Assembly: GCF_036785885.1 (NCBI RefSeq)
Contig: NC_092317.1
Span: 1,800,501-1,864,500 of the forward strand
Reading direction: 5' to 3'
Length of the DNA: 64,000 bases
Source of the DNA: Coffea arabica
Lineage: Eukaryota; Streptophyta; Magnoliopsida; Gentianales; Rubiaceae
The first letter of the stretch is position 1, and the number at the start of each line of letters is the position of its first letter. Positions 25,901-47,382 of the stretch are shown here, one piece after another. The notes under the pieces were generated by a model. That model did no database searches. It was not told the origin of the DNA and saw only the letters and a list, made by a program, of their open reading frames with translations. Position numbers and translations under genes: made by a program.

Positions 25901-28138
25901 AAACATAAGTGCAAGGGACAGATCTGTTGTAAATGGACGACCAAATGCACTTCAAAGAGAGCTCTCAGACTTGGAGCTGGGTGAACTTCGTGAACCATTG
26001 CCTGAGGAAACGCCAGGATTCAGAAAGCAACTAGATAGAAAAAGCTCCTTTAAACAATTAGAGAACAAATCATTAAGTTCAGAAAATGGGAACTTAGATT
26101 CAAGTAAAGCAAAAGTAGGCAGTAAGATGAATGCTGACTCTAGGAAATCTTCTCCTGTACATACCAATATTCCATTCTTGGGCAGTTCAGAAGGCATATC
26201 AAATAGGGGGGTCCATGAAAACTCTGCTGAAGATCTTTTGAGACCTAATCAGAGAGTTGTACAATCTCAACAGAGGCACCAACCCAGAGTTGATTATGCT
26301 GATGCTGGAACCCAGCACAATGGAGTGGTGGAGTTGAGTGGCAAAAATAGACAAGGTGAGGTTGGAAGAAGCCTAGATGCTACCCCAGAAGTTCAGGGAA
26401 ACATTCCAAGTAAAGGATTAGCTTCTGTGTCACAAGAGCATGATGCAAAGCAGGGGGCTGTGCCTCCTTCCAGAAAGGAAAAGAGAAGGCAAAAATCCAG
26501 TACAATCCCTGATTTAAATGATAAGCAAAAGGATACTTCTCTAACAGGGAGCAGTGATGGGTGTCAAAAGAGGAGAGAATCTTCTTCAGATGAGAATAGT
26601 TGTCCATATTCCAAGTATGAAAAAGATGAACCAGAGCTTAAGGAACCAATAAAAGATGGCTTTCAGTGAGTACTGCTGTTTTCTAGCATTGATAGAAGTT
26701 GTTTTTCAGTTGAGTATCAGTTTGCTTGAAATTTGACATTGTGAATCCTGTTGTGCTTATCCCTCTTTTAGGTATAAAGAATATGTGGAGGAGTTTCAGG
26801 AGAAGTATGGTATCTACATTTCATTGAACAAGACCGTAGAGTCCTACAGGTAATTTCAACCAATTACTTACATTAGTGGTTTAAACTAGATAATTTCCAG
26901 TTAAGTTCTTGTTGTTGGTCTGGAAAGTTTAGTTTTTTTTATCCACATTGTTATTTATATGTCCAGGGAAGAGTTCCTTAAATATGGAAGGGATCTTGAG
27001 GCTTCAAAAGACAAGGATATGGACAGATATCATGATGTTGAGCGGCAAATAAAGGAATCTTATCGGCATTGTGGAGAGGTACTTTTGTTGTTGCCTTCCT
27101 CATCTGGTGGTTTCTGCTTGTTGGAAAGCTGTGTGTCTTTGTGTTGCCAATGTATTTTCATGATAGAACTAGCACTCCTGAGAACTTCAAACTTTGACAA
27201 GATAAGAGTTTTTAAAATTCCGATAGACTTCAGCATTTATGACTAACCCTGCCTGGGTCCTTTCTAAAATAATAATTAGGGAGTCAAATGCTGAACTGGC
27301 CTTTGGCCTTAAAGGCCTGCAGAACTGAAGTTTGCATGACCCTCTAGTTGGATGCATAGATATTTTCTTCTGAGGTGAAGTGTCAGCAAGTCAGAAACTG
27401 CGTTTGTTGCTTGAAATTTTGATAAATTTCTTTTCCTTTGTTATGTCTAAAAGTGTTGTTTTAATAGTTTTCGATGTTATTTCCTATACTGCTTCCTCCT
27501 TCCGCCAGGTTAAAAAAAGAAACAATGATTAATTTATGGTTTATAAAGAATTAGGCAATATCTAGGATGGTTCTGCAAACATTTCCAGAAATGTTATAAA
27601 ACAAAAATGTTTGGACTTGTTTTGATAGTACTACTTGTAATATCTGTGTATGCCAGACCAAAGCAAAAACTTGTTTTGATGATTCATCTGCAGAAATCAT
27701 TTTTGTGATTTTATTCTCATTGATTATTATCAGAATTTGTGAAAACATATTGTTAGTGAAGAAGATAAATTAGCTTGTGGTATCATTGTTGTTTTGGTCT
27801 CTCCATTTCTCTTTATCATGTGCATGACTAATTTTATATGCTTTCTTAACTTTTTAACTATCATGAAGTTGGACCAATGTTTGTTGAGAAGCTTACTGAC
27901 TGTCACTTGTATGGATAACAATCACAGAGATTCAAACGGTTGAAGAAAATATTCCTCGTGCTGCATGAAGAATTACAGGTGATTCTTTGACCAAACTTTT
28001 TAAATTCTGGTGTGTTGCCTCTACTTAGTTCTTTTATCTCGTTGATCTTGTTTTCCAATGAGTTTCTTCTGTTGTTCTTCCATGCAGCATTTGAAGAAAA
28101 TGATTCATGAATTCGCTGCTCCATACTTGAAGGATTAA
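16937..28138 (+). CDS. ELL-type RNA polymerase II elongation factor (plant homologue)
   Basis: Twelve exons: 16937-17344, 20256-20482, 20584-20651, 22126-22185, 22364-22713, 22922-22990, 23067-23155, 24479-26665, 26772-26849, 26967-27078, 27928-27978, 28088-28138. They encode 1249 residues. Residues 1-86 are Gly/Ala/Ser-rich with an RGG-like start. The ELL N-terminal domain begins near 'FSLVTGNPLNFAMIIRLAPD' (about 88) and continues through 'VINVGGKDFRFTW' and 'WRKLNVQRVLDE'. The middle is disordered, with a winged-helix-like 'LRSMLISLLRESPSKGMSLK' and a Ser/Asp-rich tract at about 498-545. Residues about 1153-1249 are an occludin/ELL homology domain ('YKEYVEEFQEKYGIYISLNK' to 'HLKKMIHEFAAPYLKD'). 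Animal ELL proteins suppress RNA polymerase II pausing in super and little elongation complexes; a nuclear role here is inferred. Such genes are often auto-named 'dentin sialophosphoprotein-like'. All junctions are GT-AG. Confidence 0.9.
17665..17703 (+). repeat. Long G homopolymer in ELL intron 1
   Basis: A nearly pure G run, broken by one T and one CC, directly follows a T run. Runs like this are rare in plants and hard to sequence, so its length is uncertain. It is intronic. Confidence 0.8.
18783..18880. repeat. 33-bp inverted repeat in ELL intron 1
   Basis: Arm 18783-18815 and arm 18848-18880 are reverse complements with two mismatches, around a 32-nt purine-rich loop. Core sequences are 'aattggagaatttatgaaaa' and its complement. 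A stable intronic RNA hairpin is expected. No small RNA evidence is available. Confidence 0.8.
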
Positions 28139-28800
28139 CAGTCTAGTTTGTAAGGCTGCATTTTGGAAATTCTGTTCCTTCCATTTATTTGAGGTGGCTT
28201 CAACATTGGTAGACCTGCTTTTCATGGCTGGAGCTTGTGTTGATAATACATATAAGAGTGCATCTGGCTCGGAGTTGCTTCGTGATATTATTCTAGAGAA
28301 GCAAAGAGATTCATTTAATAGCAGCCAATAGAGGTGAAGATGGAGTTGCAGGGTCACAACATTGATGGCCATGAGGCTGTGGTGATTAATCCTGATCTGA
28401 CTTGGCTCACCGGTACCATAATGCAAGATGCATTTCACAGGATTTTGACACCCCAAGGAAAGGGTGAATGTAGATTATTTAGAGTTTGGATGTGTACAGG
28501 TGTCATATGGAATTTTCTTTTCGGTAAAAATTTTGTGGACTATTTATTTCTTCGTCCTTTTGGTGACAATTTTTGTGACCTGTTTGGCAACTTTTTGCCG
28601 CAGATTAGCTAGAACCCTCCTTCACCTGACCTGTACAGTTTCTATCTCTTTTTTTTTTTGACACCTTTAGCCATGCTTGTTGAAGGTGAAATTCTTGTAG
28701 CGTAATTAGCTTTTAAATCTTTATCCTCGTTAGCTGTATTTTTCAGTACAATACTGTTATAATTGGTCCTATAGTAGGAGAAGAGAAGGGAGATGAACCT
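28139..28800 (+). other. Probable 3' UTR and downstream flank of the ELL-like gene
   Basis: No domain-bearing ORF; the 92-codon frame at 28334-28612 has no recognisable similarity. It lies right after the ELL stop and probably includes its 3' UTR. Confidence 0.45.
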
Positions 28801-28830
28801 ATCTAATCTAATCTAATCTAATCTAATCTA
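28801..28830. repeat. (ATCTA)6 microsatellite
   Basis: Six exact copies of the pentamer ATCTA in tandem. Confidence 0.95.
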
Positions 28831-31041
28831 TTGAGAGGGGAGCTGACTAACTACTCTCTGCTCCTTTGATTGCCAGTTGGTTGTTAGCTGTATCATGCCA
28901 ACGAGCTACCAAAAAGATTCTGTCATGTACGTTTTCCTATCTCATAGCCATGGATCAAAAGTTTAATTAGATACGTACATGAATTTCACAAGAGATTTTT
29001 TATATTCTTAAAAATAGAGATAAAATATTGTTGTTGTACTTACGTTAGGGTTTAGGGTTTAGTTCTACAAGACTTTTAAATTCTTGTAGAACTATTAAGG
29101 CTCGGATAAATTCTTGCATTGGAAACACTTGCGAGGGTGATTGATTCACATAATAAAACTACTACAAGGCTCGGATAAATAAGTATACACCTTCATTTTT
29201 AATTTTATTTTTCTTTTGGAGCCCCAAGTACAGACCTTCTTTTTAATGTAATAGTAATAAAATGATTGCATCCAAAAACTTATTGGATACCTTTCACGCG
29301 ATCTTCTTCTTGTATATATATCTTACATATATAAAGCATGAATCGCTTATGAACAGTGCGCAATGGACCGGTTATCCCGTGATTGTTGTGACTTTGAGGG
29401 CCGTTTTGGTCTTTTGGCTGGGTGGCACTGGTTTTGAACAGTATCAAGGCATTTATGAACCGTATCAAGGCATGCACTTCCCACGCCCAATGCATGTGGT
29501 CTTTCTCCACGCGTCCCAGTATTCCACACCACGACTCGCCTTTTTGCACCTCCGACGCTACTTAGTCTGCTGCTACTCGGACCGATTCTCTCTTCAATCT
29601 TCAAATTGAGATAATACTGCGGTTGAAAATTTTGGTTACTCTATTAAGTCCGATTCCATATGGTTATGATAATATCATTATTGTACTTTGCAAAAAATCT
29701 TACCTTCGTACGCAAGGTAATCTCCATGTAATAAATATTTCCTGCACAAAAAAAAAATTATATATATATATATAAGGATCTCTATGTAAACATTTTTTTT
29801 TGGCAAAAGGATAAACTTTCTTCATAAAAAAAATGCAATTTAAGAAATGGATTATAGTTTTAAACTTTTACGGTAGGCCCAACTTTTTTCTTTTGAGCAT
29901 GAAAAAATGATTCAATAAATACATATTTTCTAACCTTAAACACAAGTTTATTATCCCATTTGTAGAATAGTTCCATCAGTTATTTCTTAGCGTTTTATTC
30001 TAACCTATCCTTAAACACAAGTTGATTTGGAATTCACCATTTAAAGTTTCCAACTATCTCTTGATTTTGAATACCACTTTTGTTAAAAAAGAAAAAGTAA
30101 AAGAGAAACTCACTTATTTTAGCACATGATTTAAGAACACAGAATAACCTATAAATTTGCAGCTTATGATACAGATTACCAAAAAAAAAAACCAACAACC
30201 AAGTAAGAGAAAGAATCATCAAATAAGTAAGAATTATAAATCCAACGAACCTATAAAGTAGAAAAGAAAAATTTTAAGCTCATTAAATTATTAGATATTG
30301 TATATATCTAAGCCATTATCTTAGTGAAAATTCAAAGAGCTTCTACCATGCTCCTCGTACTCACCACATAAAGTGTTGCCTCCTATACAAATTATCAAAA
30401 CCAAAATCATCAAAATCTCCAAAAAAAAAACAAAGAGATAGCCAGCCTAAAAAATGGAAGAAAGAAAGAAAAAAAAAAAGAAAATATGTATATTCACCCT
30501 TGCAAGTTAAAGTTATTCAATATTGAGAGTTGAGGCTTATTTTCAATAGATGATGTCCTATCCAAAGAAACCATCGTTACTCCCTCCATTCTTGAACACT
30601 TTTAATCTATCAATCAAACAATCATTTGAATTGCAACAAAAAGAATAGGATCCAATATGAAATCCTAATTAGGAAAAATGGTAGTATATATAAACCGAGG
30701 TCATGGTGGGCTAGAGTTGAATAAAAATTATGTGTCATGAATATAGGACCTATTAATGTAAACAAAAATGCCACTGAATATACAAAAAAGATTAATTCAA
30801 TTTTACATTGGTTTGAAAATATTTTTAAATATGTTTGAATGCTCATTCAAGTCTAGCAAACAAAAGAAAATGACAAACCCATTTTATAATTGTCTTTCTT
30901 TATTTCTTTCTTCTAAAAGATTGTTAAATGCGAATTACTAGCAAACAGAAATTGTCAAAAAAAAATGAAAATTGTCAAATTACTTGTCTTAGAGAAGTAA
31001 CGTGACTAATAAGCAAGGCTACACATTACATATATAGCTAT
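28831..31041. other. Gene-free, transposon-derived AT-rich DNA
   Basis: No gene. It holds two to three telomere-like 'agggttt' units near 29046-29062, a moderately GC-rich unexplained block at about 29341-29590, a (TA)n run near 29760, and many A runs. A single 'actccctccattc' near 30579 resembles a Stowaway end without a partner. Confidence 0.45.
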
Positions 31042-31183
31042 ATGCCTTTTAGTTTTACCTAATTTTAGGCATTACTTATTGATTAATGCTACATTAAGAA
31101 TGTTAAATAATCATGCCTTTTAGTTCTGCCTAATTTTAGACATTACTTACTGACTAATGCTATATTAAGAATGTAAGATAACC
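31042..31183. repeat. 71-bp tandem duplication
   Basis: Copies start at 31042 and 31113 with 'atgccttttagtt'. Both continue with 'cctaattttag', 'cattactta', 'taatgct' and 'attaagaatgt'. About 90% alike by eye. It lies inside the probable Helitron whose 3' end is at 31327. Confidence 0.85.
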
Positions 31184-31296
31184 TGATTTCAAAGTCATGT
31201 TTATTTGTGTAATTAGGAAAAAACACACACTCACATATATCTAACAAAGAAAAAAAAACACACAAACATAATAGCAACATAACGAGTCTCAGCTAC

Positions 31297-31327
31297 CTGA
31301 CGCATGGCGTCAGGGCTAAAAAACTAG
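31297..31327 (+). mobile_element. Helitron 3' terminus (hairpin plus CTAG)
   Basis: A perfect 7-bp stem with a 3-nt loop, 'ctgacgcatggcgtcag' (31297-31313), is followed after 10 nt by CTAG (31324-31327) and then T. A GC-rich hairpin some 8-12 nt before a CTRR end, inserted next to T, is the established signature of Helitron 3' ends. The element body would extend leftward; its 5' TC end could not be placed. No Rep/helicase coding is seen, so it would be non-autonomous. Confidence 0.65.
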
Positions 31328-31942
31328 TATAATATAATGCACGAGTCTTGAGTTTAGTGTTAAAAAATTCTTTCATTATTTATTATCCTAATTTTTCTCT
31401 TGCATCATATGAACATATCTTATCTTTTATATTCTATGTTTAAACAACTGGTGTTAATCATCTCCCCCACTTTTATCAACTAAAATTAGAATAAAATTGC
31501 AAAAAATCATCAATATCTTCATCCATGTTCAGAAAATAAAAAAAAAAAATACACTCCAATTTATAAGCCTAGTAAAATTTCAAATAATCACCAATAAATT
31601 AATATTTTTTTCTTTATGATTTTATTTTAATGTGGTAAGGTTTTTTTGGTAATGTGCACAACAATGCATGAACCTATCTTGCATTTTAACAAAACGTTGA
31701 GGCCCACTGTCCGCTTTAAGCTTGTGAAAGCCCAGTCGCAGTGTCAGGTCCTGCTCTCCATGGACAATCTAGTGTAGGCCCTAACCTTTGTCGCTGAAAT
31801 GGAAGGGTTTCGAAGACGGAAGGAAGCTTTCCTGGTGGTGGGGTTTTACAGTTCCTAAGCAGTAGTGACATTTTTTTTTTTTTTTTGGGTGCTAGAGATA
31901 GATAGATAGAAGAAGAGGGAGTGAGATTTAACAAACTCGAAA
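31328..31942. other. Promoter and leader region of the S15a-like gene
   Basis: AT-rich; no gene. The final 200 bp up to the ATG at 31943 likely carry promoter and leader, including a T run at 31871-31886. Confidence 0.45.
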
Positions 31943-34090
31943 ATGGGGAGAAGAATTTTGAACGATGCGTTGAGGACAATTGTAAATGCCGAGAAGAGAG
32001 GCTTCGCTTCAGCTCAGCTTCAGCCCATCTCCAGTTGCATGGCTTCCTTTCTTCAAATCATGAAATATCGAGGTTAGCTTCCTACAATTTACTTCTGATT
32101 TGCCTCGATTTTTTCCTGATTCTGTCCCAATTCAAAATTTTGATTTTTAGCTGCCCATCTTGATGTTGATTGTGATTTTAATTGGGCTTCTTTCATTTCT
32201 TTTTCTCTGGTTCGGGATTGGGGAAAAGGCGAGGATGACTCGAATTTGGAGAACTTATTAACCTTGTGTTTGAGCTGTGGTGAACGCGAAATTTTGGAGA
32301 ATGCTTGATTTTATTTTACGCAGGAAAAATAAAAATCAGAACTTTGAAAGCTTGGTGGTAGTGAGGTAGTAATTCAGGATTAGTGGTTAAGAATGAATGA
32401 GTAAATGGGTTTGTAATCATCTTTTGCTATGTGCCTTCAGTTGGATGGTTTAGACGGGAACAGTAACCCTTTTGTTCGAAAAAATATAAGATCTTAAACT
32501 AGCAATAGGATTGAGAGGATGCATTAACTAATCGGAACTGAATGGATAGTGTTGTTGGATCTTTCTTAATAATGTATCGGTGCTGTGCTTTTCCCCAAGT
32601 AAAATCGTTGATTCGGATTGAGTTTGAATTATGTAATACATCATACGTTGACTGAGAAATGCGATGGAACATTTTGCATTTCAGCCTTTATGCAAGAGTT
32701 GTGGTATAAAATCTATTGAATTTATAGTTCATCTGCCACAAATGAGTGGTTGGTGATCTCTTCCTAAGTGCTGTTGACTCCTCCATTTCTTTTTCAGGCT
32801 ATGTCAAGGATTTCCAAGTACATGATCCCCACAGAGTTGGTAAGATAACTGTTCAGCTGCACGGAAGGATTAATGATTGTCGTGCTCTCACTTATAGGCA
32901 AGACATCAATGCACACAACATTCAGAGTTATACCAAACGTCAACTTCCAACACATCAGGTGTGCCCAGGTTCCTTTTATGTTTAGCTGTTTGTTTATCAT
33001 GCCTTTTACTTGTTTAGAGTCATCCATCTTGAAAACATGAGACCTTTTCTGGGCTTTGATTTTTTCAATTGTACATGGATGCTGAGTAAGTAAACTTAGT
33101 ACTGATATCTTTGCTGGTCTTCATGTTAGAGAACTTCTATGGTAGTTGGTGTCCTACACGAGCACTTTATCTTTTGTGGTTCTCAAAGTCTGGAATAGTG
33201 GTCTATAGCCAATTGATGCCTTCTTGTTGAAGTTTGATGCTATTTACATGTTTCATTTATAGAACTATTTCAAGCTCCTAAAATATGGGCATCCTGGTGC
33301 AGCTGTGGATATCGCTTTGTTTTTCAGATCATGTTGGTGTAAATTTTTTAACTTCTGCTTTGGCTTTGAAGCTTTGATTGTTTGAGATGGTTTCATTGGA
33401 AGATAAACATGTGATGTTGGGTAAGACGTGACTGAATCCTCTCAGTATAAGAGGAAAGTTGATAACTGGACCTACCTGAATCTAGAAATTGACATGATTG
33501 GTGTGTTTGGATTAATGGGCGCCTTGAGGCTGCTGCTACCTTTGTAACGCAGCACAATACGGTAGTTTGCTACTTCTGGTGGTGATAATGGAATAACATT
33601 TATATATAACTATGTATCAGCTGCAATTTTATTTGACGCCAATTCTTTCTTGTGACGGTCAACTGTTCTTGTCTGTTTCCAAAAACTCTTAAAGAATAGA
33701 CTAACCACTAGAGAATATGTTTTCCCTCTGTATTTGGAAAACTGAATCATAAATTTCTAGTTGTGAGGTAAATAAAATGTGAGGGATGCTTGTCATCTGG
33801 ATGTAGAATTTGTCGTTATGTTCGATATTGGTATTACAGATTTCGGAATGATTACCAGTGAGATCTTTGGTCATGGTACAGAATTGGACTTGTTGAATGT
33901 TTTCTTGCCATGTTGGTCCTCATTCTCTTCATATTCCAAGTCCAAACTGTTGGCAGAAGTTGTTGATTTGATCTTTCTTTTCTTGATGCAGTGGGGCTAT
34001 GTTGTGATTAGCACGCCAAATGGTGTTATGGATCATGAAGAGGCAATTCGACAGAATGTCGGTGGTCAAGTCCTTGGTTATTTTTACTGA
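31943..34090 (+). CDS. Ribosomal protein S15a (uS8), divergent, probably mitochondrial
   Basis: Three exons: 31943-32072, 32798-32958, 33992-34090, coding 129 residues, close to the 130 usual for S15a. The protein begins '[20 protein letters not shown]', continues with '[20 protein letters not shown]', and ends '[20 protein letters not shown]' then '[11 protein letters not shown]'. uS8 binds the central domain of the small-subunit rRNA. Cytosolic S15a starts with a basic 'VRVSVLNDALK' type sequence and is very conserved. The strong divergence here matches the plant 'type II' S15a copies, which have been reported to replace the lost mitochondrial S8 (established for angiosperms). Mitochondrial location here is inferred from that likeness; no classic cleavable presequence is seen. 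All junctions are GT-AG. Confidence 0.9.
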
Positions 34091-37000
34091 ATGGTCTGTT
34101 GAATGGAAGATTGGAGTTTAGGAGAGCAATTATATTTTCCAATATCATTCTCTCATCCTCTTTTTTTTTTTTTCTTTTTTTTTCGTTGGGGGTGGGGGTG
34201 GCGGAGGCGGTGGTGGTGGTTACTGGTTAGCTGTGGAAGCTAACGAAAACTCAACTTGAACTCAGCTCTTCCATGTATTAGTGCTATAACCAAACCTCTT
34301 AGTTTCCAACTGTAACTTTTAGGTGATGAGATTGGCCCAATTTTCTGCTTTTTGTCCTTGGAGTCCATGTGTATAGTAAATGTATTTTGATACATGAGAA
34401 GCATGGTGGGATTGATCTATGTTGGTCATATGTTCAGATATGCTGATGGTTCGTCTGTTCCCATGATCTGTTATTATTGGCTAAAAGAAAGCCAAATTCT
34501 GCAGATACCCTCCCTATATGTTACCTTGTCGACAAACTAGTTATGGGTGGCCGCGGGTTAGTTTTCGCTGCTGGTACGAGCTTTACTCTTATTGCTGTTC
34601 TTGTTTGACCACCGATCAGTGCTACGCGATAATTGAATAGGCTCCCCTATAACGAGTGACGCCGATTTGATCAGGGTTAGTCTTGTGCTCTAGCGTCCTT
34701 AAAGCTCTATGCTTTTCTCTTGGTAGTTGGTACCTTTGCTAGCCTGTGATAGTAGGTGAAAACTGAAAAGTAACCCGTTTTAGCAAGTCTTTTCTTTTTT
34801 CCTTGCATCTTTTAGATAAAAGCTGATTGAAGGAAGATGGTAACTATAATCCTACTTGAATTCTGGTGGTTCTTGGTTTGAAACTATTTAATCGGTTTGG
34901 CTAATGGGTACTAATTGGACACTCGATAAATAGGAGTTTAGATATTAGTTTTTTAGAAGAAGTGTGATGAATTTCAAGAAAGTGTTATGGTTCACGAAAT
35001 GTCATAAATGTATTTATATGATAATTTAAGTACAATTTAGGTGTTTTTACGCGTGCTCATTGACATTGATACAAAAACTTGTATTTAATATCAACGCAAC
35101 AAATGTTTAACTTACCAAGTTTTGTCAATTCCGTTCTGGACGTGGAAAAAGTAATTTGAATAAATTAAGCCAACCCCTACATGAGTTAACAAAGCTCAAC
35201 AAGAGATAACTCCTTTCCCTGTGCCTTTATCTTCATGTGTACTTTTTTTTTTTTTTTTTTTTGGAAAAGAAGACTTTATAGCAAAACAAAACATCCTAAC
35301 ATCACAACTAGAAGATGGAAATGGGGCAGGAAAGGTTGTTGGATCCGAAAGGTTGATGGCCAAGATTTGGCTAAAAAAATATATAAGGTTCAGATTTCAT
35401 TTTATACATCATTTTTCATAACATATGCGTGACTCACAAAATTTTGTTCTATAATCATACGTTGTACAAAATGACTTATATCATGTGCCAAATGCACAAA
35501 ATCGGTCCGAACGATTTCTCCGTTGACTGTTCTGCCCTTGGTCCGACATAGAAGAAGGTGTCAGAAGACTGAAACGACGAAAAAGGGCAAGAATTAACAA
35601 AATTAATTTACCATGATGCCATGCTGGCACAGCATTACATATATGGGAGATAAGTATTATTTTTTTATTACTTCGGTCACCTACTTGAATTGGCATTTGT
35701 TTATGCCAACGCTCAAAAGCTACGCGTTTCAGTCAGCAATAGTTATACTAATCTGTTTTCAGATTCAAAGGAAACGCCAAACCTCATAATAAAAAGAGGG
35801 AAATGTGAGGATTTGAAAGTTGAGCGAAGCACCTTGCAATTATGGCCAAATAATCTAAAGAGTTTACTTACAAAAAAAAAAAAAAAAGGTTCAAAATCAA
35901 GATATTTTTATGAGAATTTCTAAAATAAAAAAAAATGAATCACCATTTTATTTATATCTATCGTATAAATCCTCTGCGGCTTAGAGTACGATTTTTTTAA
36001 TTTAAATAAGAAATAGTTTTAATCAATCAGTAATAGTTTTCTATGTCGCTTAAGGTATATTATTTTCCAAATTTAAATAATAAGCAAACTATCTTGGTCG
36101 ACAAATATATGATTTTAGGGGATTTTGATGTTTGCATGCATCGTTTAAACAAATTGCAGTGGCTTTTTCGCACATGAGCTCCGCTTTAAGAAATTTTCTC
36201 CAAATATTGGAAAGCATGCGTTGATAAAGGGTGCCCATACTAAAGTGGGCCGTCGTATGGAACATGAAAATCATATGCAACAGGCCAATTCCCCGCTCTA
36301 CAGGCCCAGGAATTAATCCCGTTTTATTTAAAAAAGAAAAAAAAAGCCTCGACATAAACAGTCTGAAGTCTGAAAAAACGTGTAAACCTTTGCTCGCGAA
36401 GACGCCATTTTTTGCAGTGTTCCGCTCCCCATCTTGTTCATTTAACTAAATTTCTTCTACAAATCAAATTGCGGTTTTTAAGTCTTGAAGAATCCAACCC
36501 TTTTAGGCGAGACCAAAAAAAAATAGGCGCTGCTAATTCTTCGTTTTTCCTATTCATTCATATGTATACATGTTCACATACTTTTTAGCCGGCAGAGAAG
36601 GCAAAGAGGAGCTGGGACTTTCAATTACAGGTATATGATGAGCTTCTTCAGACTGAATTGCGAGTTGGGATTTTATCCCTTTTCCTTTTTATCAACTAAT
36701 TAGTTCCTAATAAGCATGTTTTGTCAATTAGGGTCATCATTGGTGAAAATAATTGAATCTTGGGAACTGCTGTCCGATTTTCTAGTGGCTTTTAAGTTTG
36801 TATTCTGCCCGCGTAAGTCTTCAATTTGGAGATTAAATGCTCAACCTGGCGCCTGTGTTTTTCTCGTGTGACACCTTAGGAAAATTTATAATTTATTGTA
36901 GTATATATGTATTTCTTTTGAGTATTTTTCTGTTTTTGCTATTAATTTGTTATCTCAACTTGTGGTTGTTCCATAACAACAAAATATAAAAGGTCTTGTA

Positions 37001-37473
37001 CTCGTTGCTTGACAATTCTTCAATGCATTTCTCAACAGTTGCGGGAATTTTCTAAATTTGCAAAGTTTTAGATGGAATGCATTTGAACTGGTTAATTTTG
37101 TTGATAACTTGTTCGGACTTGGACTGGATATGTCTGGGGGGAAGTTAATGCTAATTTTCATTAAAAAAAGAACTAGACCATTGATGATAAACAGTAATCA
37201 TTTATTTATTATTGATTATAGTCGGAAAACGTGAGGGGCGTTAACAAAGTTTGTCTATTTATCATCTCATGAGATTCCAATGATATACATGTGTTTCTTT
37301 TTCCCTAAAGAACAGAGAAAAGGAACTTATGCTGTGATGATTATATAGTACTACCCTTATTGAAACTATTTTAGCAAGGTGACTGATCAAATTTTGTTGT
37401 AGACAGAAAGGTATTTCAAACGAGTAGGGTAAAGTTGTCATGCTGAATGTTGCTCCCAGCTGGTGGGGTTGGA
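34091..37473. other. Intergenic region between the S15a-like and GDH-like genes
   Basis: Includes the S15a 3' UTR and a G/T-rich tract at about 34185-34225. A GC-richer unexplained block lies at about 34530-34770. AT-rich DNA follows, then the likely GDH-like leader. A possible leader exon ends before 'gtatatg' at 36630, with a candidate acceptor at about 37459. No other gene seen. Confidence 0.45.
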
Positions 37474-45426
<7,953 letters not shown>

Positions 45427-45891
45427 AAGGATTAAGCAGCCTAATTGCATACTCTTTGAGATGGTTTCTTCCTTGGTTCTATCTCAAAATGAGCTTGAGA
45501 TTTACATCGTTCAGCACGAATTAACAGGGAACTTTGTTGATGCTTCAGCAGTGTTACGTATCCTTTCAGATTTTTTAATGCCATATATGGTATTATGCTC
45601 AAAAGAGTGGAGATCTATTTGTAAAATAGATGTACGTGAAGGTAGTTTTAGGTTGGGGACGTGTAGTTTTAAGTAGGCGTGTGATTTAGTTAAAAAAGGG
45701 ACAACGATTTTGGGGTTTTCTTGATGTTTATATGATTGTTTCGAACTTGTAAATTATGTGGTTATTAGTCCTGAATATTAGCCTGTAAATGAAATATGGT
45801 CAAGGACATGGACCAAGTTCTTGTTTCTACAAAACTGGTTAAGTTTGGTGCAAAATTTTCTGTATTTGATACAAGACATGATTGTTGTTAG
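45427..45891 (+). other. Probable 3' UTR of the GDH-like gene
   Basis: Follows the terminal exon. Frames here (to 45676) are out of frame with or beyond the real stop and have no domain. Confidence 0.5.
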
Positions 45892-45892
45892 G

Positions 45893-46187
45893 TCCCCTTA
45901 TCTCTTTTTTGTTTATTATTATGATGATTATTTTTCCCCCATTCTTCTTATGCTTGATGAAGTTAATAGTCACTTGAATGCTGTATGATGGTGATGGGAT
46001 GGTAATTCGCTCCTATTGTTGGGATAATTTTCTTTTCCACTTGTGGAGTCCCCTTTTCTGTTTTTTGTTTATTATGATTATTTTTTTTCTCCCTTCTTAT
46101 GCTTGATGGCGTTGAAGTCGCTTGAGTGCAATGTAATGGGATGGGATAGTAATTCGCTTCAATTGTTGGGATGATTTCCTTTTCCAG
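45893..46187. repeat. 156-bp tandem duplication downstream of the GDH-like gene
   Basis: Copies start at 45893 ('tccccttatctcttttttgt') and 46049 ('tccccttttctgttttttgt'). Shared blocks include 'ttattatgat', 'cttcttatgcttgatg', 'gggatggtaattcgct' and 'ttgttgggat'. A shorter repeat, 'gctagaa..ttaattactacca', follows at about 46189-46256. Non-coding. Confidence 0.85.
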
Positions 46188-47382
46188 AGAGCTAGAAAGA
46201 TTAATTACTACCAAATAACTTGCAAAGGAGCTAGAAGGGCTAATTACTACCAAAAATGACAAAAAGAACAGAACCCGCATTTAGCTCAAAAGCTGTTGTC
46301 CTTTGATCTCGGTTCTCCATAGACGTTCGCATCTAAATTCAAATAAATTCTATTAGAAACCATACTTGAGTTACAGGAGATATGAAAAAAATATGCTTTG
46401 GATTGGTTTGATAGCTAGCTAATCCTATTCTATTCCCCCTCTGATAGAAGAATTCTAGAATCCTCGATGGAGTCCCTCTCAACAAGATTTCTATCATGCA
46501 AAACTAGAAGAAACCAACTGATCTCAATGTGAAGATTGATTCTGCAGCAGGTTATGCACTAAGCAAGCTGCAGAACCAATCCTTCCAGCTCCCATTGACA
46601 GGAAGTCTCCAAATCCCTTCATCCCCACTCTGCATCCCCTTCTTCTATGTACCCTTGAAGTAGGCATATTTTCTAGAGACCAACTTGCCTTTGGTGAGCG
46701 AGCCACCAGAAGGGATTTAATATCCCTCCTGGTGCCAACACAGATGTCTATGAGGCCAAGCAGATTTCAAGCACATCAATCTAAAGTCCAGACCCAGACA
46801 AGGAAAGTTAAACCAGGAAAACTTCAGACAAACAACACACAAAAAATCGCAATACACGACAAGTTTGAATGCCACATTGAGATTTTTAGCGCTAGCAGAT
46901 TCCAATTAACACCACCGGGAACTTCAGCATGCAGTCCAGGCCACTCAACATCAACTCCGCAAACATGGACAGATACAAAAGACAACAGCAACAAGTGCAG
47001 AAGAACCACAATTATAGACCATCAGTTATGCACATGAATGAAAGTCTGACTAGCAAGGAACAAAGGCAGCTTCGTCAAAGCTACAAAAGAGCCCTGTCAT
47101 ATAAAGTTGCAGTTCCTCCAAAGAGATTATCATCAGCAGTAAACAGAAGTATATAGCGGACGATGCGCAAAGGTACCAAATTTACAAACCACTACTCATG
47201 AAAAGTCAACCACCATACTGAAATAACAGTTGCAGTGCTAGTTAAATCTACACACGGGAAATATGGCAGCAATTTCACAAATGCTCCACACATAACATTA
47301 TCACTGACATGGCATAGCCTAATTAACAAATTTCCCCAACAAATTCTTATTAATTTCTTAACCATCCAGTAGTAGTTTTCTT
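46188..47382 (-). other. Gene-free stretch, including the CHMP1 3' UTR
   Basis: The part next to 47383 should be the 3' UTR of the minus-strand CHMP1 gene. Frames at 46524-47386 on both strands lack recognisable domains. No other gene seen. Confidence 0.45.
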